Origin: JANXVY01 sp034408685
GTDB lineage: Bacteria > Pseudomonadota > Alphaproteobacteria > Rhizobiales > Hyphomicrobiaceae
NCBI GenBank assembly: GCA_034408685.1
Contig: JAWXCP010000158.1
Location: 1 to 11,533, forward strand
Direction of reading: 5' to 3'
DNA: 11,533 bases
Shown here: piece after piece, positions 5,697 to 11,533 of the stretch
Position numbering within the stretch: the first letter of the stretch is position 1
Layout: each line of letters begins with the position of its first letter
Made by a program: the position numbers and the translations under genes
The notes under the pieces: generated by a model
What the model was told of the DNA's origin: nothing
The model's database searches: none
The model's input: only the letters and a program-made list of their open reading frames with translations

Positions 5697-8183
5697 GTGT
5701 TCGGGGTATCGAGCCCATCAGCATCATTATTAGAGGCTCGTTGCCCGGCATTCGGCCAGCGGACGCCGCGAAAATCCGCATTCGGTCTTGCCGTGGTGGC
5801 TGGCGTCATCGCATTGGGCGGGTGTGGGCTGCCGGCCCAGCAACTGGCTCTTCCAGGGCCGTTGGCTGGATCAGTGCCGGGCTCGATCACGCCGGCTGGC
5901 GCGACGACCAGTCGATCGGGCGTGCCGGTGTCTGACACCGCGAACTCCAAAGCTCGCACGCCAGACGTCATCCTCGGCAGCGGAAGCTTTACCTCTAACG
6001 CATCAGCCAGCCCCGCAGGTTCTGGTGGCGACAGTACCGACGATCCAGGTCGCGGCGGGTCTCAAGCCGGGTCGCCAACAGGTGGGTCGCCAACCGGTGG
6101 GTCGCCAGCGGGGGCCGCTGGCAGTTCGCCAAACGGCAAAGCGGGTGTGACGGTCTCCGACGAGGGTGTTACGCTCAGCCTTGCTGGCGCGAGTATTCCC
6201 GAGGTCGCCCGCACGGTCCTTGGCGACGTCCTTGGGCTCAATTACGCCGTCGCCGAAGGCGTCAAGGGCTCGATCACACTTCAGACGTCCGAGCCGATCC
6301 CCCGTCGTGATCTGCTCAAGCTGTTCGAAACGCTGATGCGCCAGGAGGGCGCCGTTCTATTGGTCGACAACGGTCTTTACCGGATCGTCCCGTCCGAGGG
6401 CGCGCGAGCCGGTGGCGTGCGGGGACGCCCGCGCGAGGCGGGCCTCACCAACGTGGCAATTCCCCTCCGTCACATTGCGCCTGCTGAAATGCAGCGCATT
6501 CTTGGCTCGGTGGTACCGCAAAGCACGTCCGTGCAGGTCGACGAAAACCGCAACCTGCTCTTGGTGAGCGGTATTCCCAACGAAATCGCGAGCGTTCGCG
6601 AGACCGTTGCGACTTTCGATGTCGACTGGATGCGCGGGATGTCGTTTGCGATCCTGCCGCTCGAAAGTGCTGATCCGGTCGCAATCGCCCAGGAGCTCGA
6701 TACGATCTTTGCCAACGATCGTTCGAGCCCAACCAAAGGCATTGCCCGGTTCGTACCCAACCAAAGATTGAAATCCGTACTGGTCATCAGCTCGCGCCCT
6801 GCGTTCATCGCAAAGGCGCGCGAGTGGGTGAAACGGCTCGATCTTGTCGGCCAGGAGAACGCCAAACAGGTCCAAGTCTACCGCGTGCAGAATCGTCCAG
6901 CGACGGAGGTCGCCGCGTTGCTGCAGAAAGTTTACATGCCTCAGGGCGACCGTGCGGGGGGAGATGCACGCGGAGCCATCGCTCCCGGACAGGCGGCCGC
7001 GACTCTATCGTCGGTTGGAGATGGCATCGGCGCACCCACCGGTTTGGGCAGCGCACCGGCGTTTACGGTCCCGCGCAACGCGGCCGGTGAGCCACAACCG
7101 ATCCCGCCGGTTACACCGTTCCCGGTGACCGCGCCGACGACGGGCGGCGATGGATCACCTTCGTCTTCGGGCCTTGGACCAGCATCAGCCGGTTCCACGA
7201 CCGGCGCACCTGCGACCACCGGTTCGATCGTGTCGACGGTACCTGACGATCGAACAAGCGGGATTCAAGTTGTTGCCGACGACACCAACAACTCGGTCAT
7301 CGTCACCGCGACGCGCAGCGAATTCAAACGCGTCAAGGCGGTGATCGCCCAGCTCGACGTTGCCCCGGCTCAGGTGCTGCTCGAGGCTACCATCGCCGAG
7401 GTGACACTCAACGACAACTTGAGGTTCGGGTTACGCTGGTTCTTCCAAAACGGAAACAACCGGGCATCGCTGACCGACCTTGCGACGGGGGCCGTTACAA
7501 GCCGCTTCCCTGGGTTCTCATACTTTTTGAACACCCCCAACATTCAAGTCGCACTCAACGCATTGTCAGACGTGACCAAGGTCGACATCGTGTCGTCGCC
7601 GTCGCTGACTGTGCTCGACAACAAAAAGGCCCTTCTGCAGATCGGCGACGAAGTGCCGATCGCGACGCAGTCGGCGGTCAGTATCGTGGCGCCAGGTGCC
7701 CCTATCGTGAATACTGTTTCGTTCCGCAGCACTGGTGTGATCCTTGGCATTACGCCGCGGATTGGCGAAAATGGCCGCGTGCTGCTCGACATCGAGCAGG
7801 AGGTCAGCAACGTCACCGCGACGACCAGCTCCTCGATCGACAGCCCGACCATCCAACAACGGCGGATTAAGACGCAGGTGGCCGTCGGCAGCGGCGAGAG
7901 TGTCGTGCTCGCCGGATTTATTCAGGATCGGGCGGAAAAGGGCCAACAGCAGGTCCCGCTGCTCGGTAATCTGCCGGTACTCGGCAATCTGTTCAAGGAT
8001 AAGGACGACCGGATCCGCCGGACGGAATTGCTGATCGCCATCACGCCTCAAATTCTGACCGATCCTAACCAGATCCGCGGCGTGGCCGCCGAATTTCGCG
8101 ACCGCCTCAATTTGACGACGCGGCCGCAGCGCCAAGCGCCCCCTGACTTGCACGAGCAGATCGATCGGGTACTCGTTCGCTAA
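5697..8183 (+). CDS. gspD: T2SS outer-membrane secretin GspD (lipoprotein form)
   Basis: Outer-membrane channel of the T2SS. I chose the GTG at 5697 (828 aa) because GAGAGG lies 7 bases upstream; ATG at 5670 or TTG at 5667 in frame would add 9-10 residues. A lipoprotein signal ends at Cys43 (VAGVIALGGC), so the product may be lipid-anchored and self-targeting. A Gly/Ser/Pro-rich linker (about 44-150) precedes the N0 domain (about 151-233, VTVSDEGVTLSLAG). N1 and N2 follow at about 250-385, and N3 begins near 390 (VQVYRVQNRPATEVAALL). N3 is split by a low-complexity Gly/Pro/Thr/Ser insertion at about 416-515 and resumes with IQVVADDTNNSVIVTA. The secretin barrel domain is at about 555-787, including the hallmark VPLLGNLPVLGNLF at 753-766 and ELLIAITPQIL near 777-787. 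A short S-domain-like tail ends LHEQIDRVLVR. No AMIN domain is seen, arguing against PilQ. Confidence 0.94.
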   Translation: MFGVSSPSASLLEARCPAFGQRTPRKSAFGLAVVAGVIALGGCGLPAQQLALPGPLAGSVPGSITPAGATTSRSGVPVSDTANSKARTPDVILGSGSFTSNASASPAGSGGDSTDDPGRGGSQAGSPTGGSPTGGSPAGAAGSSPNGKAGVTVSDEGVTLSLAGASIPEVARTVLGDVLGLNYAVAEGVKGSITLQTSEPIPRRDLLKLFETLMRQEGAVLLVDNGLYRIVPSEGARAGGVRGRPREAGLTNVAIPLRHIAPAEMQRILGSVVPQSTSVQVDENRNLLLVSGIPNEIASVRETVATFDVDWMRGMSFAILPLESADPVAIAQELDTIFANDRSSPTKGIARFVPNQRLKSVLVISSRPAFIAKAREWVKRLDLVGQENAKQVQVYRVQNRPATEVAALLQKVYMPQGDRAGGDARGAIAPGQAAATLSSVGDGIGAPTGLGSAPAFTVPRNAAGEPQPIPPVTPFPVTAPTTGGDGSPSSSGLGPASAGSTTGAPATTGSIVSTVPDDRTSGIQVVADDTNNSVIVTATRSEFKRVKAVIAQLDVAPAQVLLEATIAEVTLNDNLRFGLRWFFQNGNNRASLTDLATGAVTSRFPGFSYFLNTPNIQVALNALSDVTKVDIVSSPSLTVLDNKKALLQIGDEVPIATQSAVSIVAPGAPIVNTVSFRSTGVILGITPRIGENGRVLLDIEQEVSNVTATTSSSIDSPTIQQRRIKTQVAVGSGESVVLAGFIQDRAEKGQQQVPLLGNLPVLGNLFKDKDDRIRRTELLIAITPQILTDPNQIRGVAAEFRDRLNLTTRPQRQAPPDLHEQIDRVLVR
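6069..6113 (+). repeat. Three tandem 15-bp repeats inside gspD
   Basis: Three consecutive in-frame copies of a 15-base unit (GGGTCGCCAACAGGT and near-identical versions) encode GSPTG-GSPTG-GSPAG in the linker between the lipid-anchored N-terminus and the N0 domain. Copies differ at one to three bases. The unit length is a multiple of three, so copy-number change by slippage would lengthen or shorten the linker without breaking the frame. Confidence 0.85.
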
Positions 8184-8459
8184 CGCTGCAAAGTGCGTCC
8201 CGCTTTCGCGTGGTTGTATTGTTTCAGGACGTCGGCGGACGTACGAGGTTGCAGTCCAACCCTAAAACACACTCGGATGGTGGTCGCGACAGTCACCGTC
8301 ATCGCGGCATGGCGTTTGCTGGTCCGTCAGCAGTGGCCCGATTGCGGGGTTAGCATTGCGATCACGCCGATCACGCGGAAGAGAGTTGCAAAACTAATAA
8401 AAATCGTCTGTGTATGAGGCGGTTGTCGCGTGTGCTTCAGTAGGTTTTAAAGGTGGCAT
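8184..8459. other. Intergenic region between gspD and the sensor kinase
   Basis: This 276-base stretch has no convincing gene. It contains a perfect tandem 9-bp repeat (8359-8376), then an A+T-rich patch (8386-8404, TTGCAAAACTAATAAAAATC) that stands out in this GC-rich sequence and is a reasonable place for the kinase promoter, although no good -10 hexamer sits at 16-18 bases from TTGCAA. The kinase ribosome-binding site AAAGG is at 8449-8453. I see no strong hairpin with a T-run that would terminate gspD transcription. Confidence 0.5.
8359..8376. repeat. Perfect tandem 9-bp direct repeat CGATCACGC upstream of the kinase
   Basis: Two adjacent identical copies of CGATCACGC lie about 85-100 bases upstream of the kinase start and just upstream of the A+T-rich patch. 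Direct repeats placed just upstream of a promoter are often regulator sites, including for response regulators; here that is inference from position only. Confidence 0.4.
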
Positions 8460-9989
8460 GTGGCGTTTGGATTGGAACAAGCCATATCCCCGAGGCCCAA
8501 CGGGTCGCTCAGCGGAGGCTTGCGCGACCGTGCGCATGATCTTAATCGCCGCTGGACCGCGCTCAGCCTTTACCGTCGCTTCACCATAACGGCTGCTGTC
8601 GTCATTTCGATCGGCATGGTGATGCCCGGCACTTGGGTGGCAGCCCGCATTTCCCATGCTGTCGTGCAGGCGTCGGCGGCGAATGCCGCGCTCTATTTGA
8701 CCGGCTTTATCGAGCCGCATGTCAAGGAACTCGCTACTGGTGACGTCCTGTCGGCGCCTTCACGACAACATATCGACCAGATGTTCGAGCGGATTGTCGG
8801 TCAAAGCAAAGTCGTGGGCATCAAGATTTGGGCACGCGGCGGGAAGCTCGCGTACAGTAGCGACAAGTTACGCATTGGCAGCGTCTTTGCGGAATCCAAG
8901 CACTTGCTGCTTGCCTGGGCCGGTTCGATCGAGGCCGAGTACAACAACCTCTCCGATCCCGAGAGCGAGATGGAACGGCGGCTCGGCCTGCCGCTGTTGG
9001 AAATTTATACGCCGATCCGGGACCTGAAGACGAACGAGATCATCGCCGTTGCTGAAATCTATGAAATTGCCGAACGGTTGCAAAACGACCTTCGCAGTGC
9101 CTTCCTACAGTCGGTCCTAGTGGTGGGGTCACTGGCGTTAATCATGATTGGGGCGCTGTTTCACATTGTCAGCCGCGGCAGCGACACGATCGACAGTCAA
9201 CGGGCTGCGCTGGCCGAACGTGTCGACGACCTCTCGCGGCTTTTGCTCGAAAAACGACAACTTCAGCGGCGCATCGCGCTCGCCAACCGCAGGGCGGTCG
9301 AGACCAATGAAGAGGTGATGCGCCGGGTCGGCGCCGAGCTGCACGATGGGCCTGCGCAGTCGATCGGTTTTGCGCTCCTTCGGCTCGACGCGATCCGTCC
9401 GCAGCTCGCCGCATCTGCTGCTGGATCCGACGCTCCTGACGTGCGCGGTAATGCCCGTGACACTAAGGACCGGCGTGGGGATATTGAATTGATCCGAAGT
9501 GCCCTGCAGGACGGCCTCAAAGAGCTCCGGGCCGTTTGCAGTGGACTTTCCATACCAGAACTCGTCGGCGCGACGCTTCCACACGTTCTCAAAACCGCGG
9601 TGCGCAACCATGAGTTCCGAACGCGGACGGACGTCGAGCTGGTGCTGGCCGAAGGCCTACCGACCACGCTCGATATGCCGCTTGCCACGTGTGTCTATCG
9701 ATTGGTTCAAGAGGGGCTCAACAACGCATATCGCCATGGTAACGCCAGCGACCAGAAGGTCGAGGCGGAGGTGATCGGCGACCGTCTGCGTCTCGTTGTT
9801 AGTGATACCGGTGGCGGGCTCAAGGATGTCGTGCGCGATCAAGCGAGCCTGGGTGGCTTGGGGCTGCGTGGTTTGAGAAACCGCATCGTTTCTTTAGGTG
9901 GTGATTTCGAGGTCGTGTCGAAGGTCGACTCCGGCGTAACGTTGATCGCCTCATTCTGCATAGACGGTTTGGGTGGCACAAATGAATGA
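8460..9989 (+). CDS. Membrane sensor histidine kinase, HisKA_3 (NarX/DegS-like) family
   Basis: Two-component sensor kinase that should autophosphorylate and pass the phosphate to the regulator encoded next to it. The GTG start at 8460 (509 aa) has AAAGG 6 bases upstream. A cytoplasmic N-terminus (1-39) leads to membrane helix 1 at about 41-63, a periplasmic sensor region of about 150 residues (64-212, no domain recognised, containing IYTPIRDLKTNEIIAVAEIYE, a Cache-like closing pattern) and membrane helix 2 at about 214-237. A coiled linker (241-290) follows; I see no clear HAMP domain. The dimerisation box has the phosphoacceptor His295 in ELHDGPAQSIGFALLRLD. The ATPase domain shows the N box QEGLNNAYRHG (417-427), DTGGG (449-453) and a G-rich lid GLGLRGLRNR (466-475). 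All catalytic motifs appear intact. The stop overlaps the next start by 8 bases, so kinase and regulator form a pair. The signal is unknown. Confidence 0.92.
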   Translation: MAFGLEQAISPRPNGSLSGGLRDRAHDLNRRWTALSLYRRFTITAAVVISIGMVMPGTWVAARISHAVVQASAANAALYLTGFIEPHVKELATGDVLSAPSRQHIDQMFERIVGQSKVVGIKIWARGGKLAYSSDKLRIGSVFAESKHLLLAWAGSIEAEYNNLSDPESEMERRLGLPLLEIYTPIRDLKTNEIIAVAEIYEIAERLQNDLRSAFLQSVLVVGSLALIMIGALFHIVSRGSDTIDSQRAALAERVDDLSRLLLEKRQLQRRIALANRRAVETNEEVMRRVGAELHDGPAQSIGFALLRLDAIRPQLAASAAGSDAPDVRGNARDTKDRRGDIELIRSALQDGLKELRAVCSGLSIPELVGATLPHVLKTAVRNHEFRTRTDVELVLAEGLPTTLDMPLATCVYRLVQEGLNNAYRHGNASDQKVEAEVIGDRLRLVVSDTGGGLKDVVRDQASLGGLGLRGLRNRIVSLGGDFEVVSKVDSGVTLIASFCIDGLGGTNE

Positions 9990-10677
9990 GACTGTCCGAA
10001 TAGCTGTGGTCGATGACCACCCGTTGTTTCGCAAAGGCGTCGTTGCGACGCTCGCTGCGGAACTGACGTTCGACATCGTTGCCGAGGGGGCAACAGGAGC
10101 CGAGGCGGTCGGCATTGCAGCGCGGCTGATGCCGGATATTCTCTTGTTGGACATTTCGTTGCCCGGCTGCGGATTAGCAGCTGCCCGGCAAATCCACGCT
10201 GCAACCCCCATCGTCAAGGTGGTGATGCTGACGGCGTCCGAGTCCGAAGAACACGTCATGGCTGCACTCGAAGCCGGCGCTCGAGGGTATATGCTGAAAG
10301 GGATCGGGTCGACCGACCTCGTCCGGACGATCAAAGACATCATCTTTGGTGAAACCTACGTCACGCCTTCGTTGGCCGCGCGGCTCCTGCGCCATGCGCG
10401 CCAACCTGCGCCGTTACCCCGCTCGGCGGGGGACGTGCATCTCACCGGCCGCGAAGAGCAGATCCTCGATCAGGTCGCTAACGGATCGACAAACAAAGAA
10501 ATTGCGAACCGGCTGAAGATTTCTGAAAAGACCGTCAAGCATTACATGACCAATATCATGGAAAAGCTGCACGTTCGAAACCGGGTTGAGGCAGCGCTGA
10601 AAATGCAGTCGGTGCGCGGGCGGCGCGGCGTGACTCCACCGGTAACAATGCCACGGATCGATGGCGCGCGCGGATAG
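9982..10677 (+). CDS. NarL/FixJ-family response regulator, partner of the upstream kinase
   Basis: DNA-binding response regulator expected to be phosphorylated by the adjoining kinase. I chose the ATG at 9982 (231 aa) with GGGTGG 5 bases upstream; the in-frame GTG at 9973 adds three residues. The receiver domain (about 4-120) has the acidic pair in VVDDHPLFRKG (Asp11-Asp12), the phosphoacceptor Asp57 in LLLDISLPG, the conserved Thr84 in VMLTASE and Lys106 in GYMLKG. A linker leads to a LuxR-type helix-turn-helix at about 153-208 (LTGREEQILDQVANG, SNKEIA-like TNKEIANRLKISEKTVKHY, MEKLHVRNR). The gene starts inside the end of the kinase gene, so both are probably translated from one message. 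Targets are not visible in the sequence; the adjacent secretion genes are candidates only by position. Confidence 0.93.
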   Translation: MNETVRIAVVDDHPLFRKGVVATLAAELTFDIVAEGATGAEAVGIAARLMPDILLLDISLPGCGLAAARQIHAATPIVKVVMLTASESEEHVMAALEAGARGYMLKGIGSTDLVRTIKDIIFGETYVTPSLAARLLRHARQPAPLPRSAGDVHLTGREEQILDQVANGSTNKEIANRLKISEKTVKHYMTNIMEKLHVRNRVEAALKMQSVRGRRGVTPPVTMPRIDGARG

Positions 10678-10862
10678 GCGCGAAAGTTTGAACATTTGTT
10701 CGTGGGCTAGAGCCCTTCCGCTTTACATGGAATCGCGGAAGGACTCGAACTTATTGGTTTGTCGTGCCTCTTTTCGGAAAACCGGTTCCCACTTTTCCGG
10801 AAGCACTCTAGGCTCAACTCTGCGGTTACGTCTGCGGATCGATGAGCACGCGCGTCTAACGT
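10678..10862. other. Convergent intergenic region with palindromic repeat element
   Basis: The two response regulator genes end toward each other across 185 bases. The central part is occupied by the palindromic element at 10707-10811. Its hairpins could help end transcription from both sides, but neither is followed by a run of T on the transcribed strand in the classical pattern. No gene is supported here. Confidence 0.6.
10707..10811. repeat. REP-like dispersed palindromic repeat bounded by CTAGAG/CTCTAG
   Basis: A 105-bp unit begins CTAGAGC and ends CTCTAG, forming inverted termini. It contains two internal hairpins: CTTCCGC at 10715-10721 pairs with GCGGAAG at 10735-10741 across a 13-base loop, and CGGAAAA at 10775-10781 pairs with TTTTCCG at 10793-10799 across an 11-base loop. 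The central ACTTATTGGTTTGTCG and the AAAACCGGTTCCCACTTTTCCGG pattern match, from memory, a family of intergenic repeats scattered in alphaproteobacterial genomes (sphingomonads and rhizobia). Function is unknown; such elements are usually non-autonomous and sit between genes, often between convergent ones as here. Only one copy is in this window, so the dispersed nature rests on recalled family knowledge. Confidence 0.75.
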
Positions 10863-11441
10863 TCAATTCCAGTTCCGCGCGACCGTAATCGCTGCGAGAA
10901 TCCGGCGCTTCAAGTTGAGTTTCCGCAGTAAGTTGGCAACGTGTTTGCGGATTGTGCCTTCCGGGACACCGAGTTCGGTCGCGATCTCTCCGTTGGTTTT
11001 GCCGACCGAGACCGCTGATAGGATCATCGTCTCGCGCTCGCTCAAAGTTTTGGCGGGCTGGTCAGAGACCGCCGCCTGTCCGGTGCTCGCGGGTTTCGCC
11101 GGTGGAAGCGTTACGAAACGCTGGCCGGCCATAATTGCGCGGACAGCGCCACTCAGTTCCCCCGCTGAAACGCCCTTGGCTAGAAAGCCGCGCGCTCCAG
11201 CTTCAAAAGCCCGGTGAGTTTGCAGCAGATCGTCATGGGCAGTGAATACGAGTGTGCGCACCGAGGGGTGCTCAGCTGCAATTTGACGAACGGCGTCAAG
11301 GCCGCAGCCCTTTCCCAAATCGAGGTCGATAATGATCACGTCTGGTGAAAGTCGTGCCGCGATCTTGACGGCATCGGCGGCGGTCGTCCCAGTGGCCACG
11401 ACGTCGAAATCGGCCTCGGCCCGCAGCGTCATGGCAAGCAT
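10863..11441 (-). pseudogene. N-terminally truncated NarL/FixJ-family response regulator
   Basis: The 192-aa frame starts at ATG 11441 with GGGAG upstream, so it might still be translated. It keeps the phosphoacceptor-type Asp39 (VIIIDLDLG), Thr67 (LVFTAHD) and Lys89 (GFLAKG) of a receiver domain and a LuxR-type helix-turn-helix at about 131-185 (LSERETMILSAVSVGKTNGEIA, GTIRKHVANLLRKL). Aligned with the neighbouring regulator, about 21 residues are missing at the start: the first beta strand and the Asp-Asp pair that binds magnesium. Upstream of the ATG an in-frame TGA occurs at 11459-11457, and none of the three frames to the window edge encodes a VVDDHP-like segment. The most likely reading is a 5' deletion or insertion breakpoint; a functional phosphorylation-independent regulator is possible. 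It is similar to, and may be a paralogue of, the plus-strand regulator. Confidence 0.72.
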
Positions 11442-11533
11442 GCCTCTCCCTTTAGCTCAGGCCAACGCTGCGTGAACTGAGCCGAAGCGGCGGCAGCGGC
11501 GGGCGCCATCGATGATCTGGCGCATGGTGCGGG
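11442..11533. other. Unassigned sequence at the right edge, upstream of the truncated regulator
   Basis: These 92 bases should hold the missing start of the regulator but do not. They contain an inverted repeat, GCTCAG at 11455-11460 and CTGAGC at 11477-11482 with a 16-base loop. On the minus strand a short frame reading MRQIIDGARRCRRFG, starting at 11525, runs to the stop at 11459-11457. This could be the end of a mobile element or of another gene, but I recognise no family. Confidence 0.35.

Noticed and set aside
7566..8153. 195-codon minus-strand frame opposite the secretin domain of gspD
   Set aside because: Arg/His/Asp-rich composition typical of reverse-strand shadows; the plus strand encodes the conserved secretin core.
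1..8183. Type IV pilus assembly cluster (PilB/PilC/PilN/PilO/PilQ) instead of T2SS
   Set aside because: The secretin has a T2SS-type N0-N1-N2-N3 layout without AMIN domains, and the connector carries the RPLF motif and HR-like domain of GspC/GspN.
8184..8215. Possible terminator after gspD (GCG/CGC and AAA/TTT complementarity around GTCC)
   Set aside because: The stem needs a bulge, is short and lacks a following T-run.
8193..8417. Possible 74-residue protein between gspD and the kinase
   Set aside because: No good ribosome-binding site, no recognisable motif, and the composition looks non-coding; it also spans the likely kinase promoter region.
1..11533. CRISPR array, tRNA or rRNA genes, phage or defence system
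   Set aside because: No regularly spaced repeats, no tRNA-like cloverleaf or rRNA segments noticed, and all long coding regions are explained by secretion or two-component genes.

Overview
The window is a high-GC chromosomal segment holding one arm of a type II secretion system (T2SS), followed by a two-component regulatory block. The T2SS subunit subtypes, the FixJ/NarL-like regulators and an intergenic palindromic repeat of a kind I recognise from Sphingomonadales and Rhizobiales point to an alphaproteobacterium, perhaps a sphingomonad. This assignment is inference; no taxonomic marker gene is present.

Layout. Positions 1-2999 (minus strand) carry gspE, the assembly ATPase, followed 2 bases after its stop by gspF, the inner-membrane platform protein. 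gspF runs off the left edge with only its last residues missing. A short divergent intergenic region (about 3000-3141) holds a perfect 12-bp palindrome. The plus strand then carries gspL-like, gspM-like, a short gspC/gspN-like gene and gspD. The first three overlap end to start and are probably translationally coupled; gspD follows after about 98 bases. Together these encode most of the envelope-spanning machine: outer-membrane secretin (D), inner-membrane connector (C-like), assembly platform (L, M, F) and cytoplasmic ATPase (E). No pseudopilin (G-K) or prepilin peptidase (O) gene is in the window; they may lie beyond the left edge.

After a 276-base gap (8184-8459) come a membrane-bound HisKA_3-type sensor kinase and its overlapping NarL/FixJ-type response regulator (8460-10677). 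The convergent intergenic region that follows contains a 105-bp dispersed-repeat-like palindromic element (10707-10811). A second, related LuxR-type response regulator lies on the minus strand (10863-11441). It lacks the first beta strand and the acidic pair of the receiver domain, and upstream of its ATG an in-frame stop and unrelated sequence appear, suggesting a rearrangement near 11442-11459.

Interpretation. The core is a recognisable T2SS and not a new system. The less ordinary points are the short PDZ-less C subunit, the altered first cysteine pair in GspE, the long low-complexity segments of GspD, the kinase/regulator pair next to the secretion genes, and the truncated paralogous regulator at the right edge.
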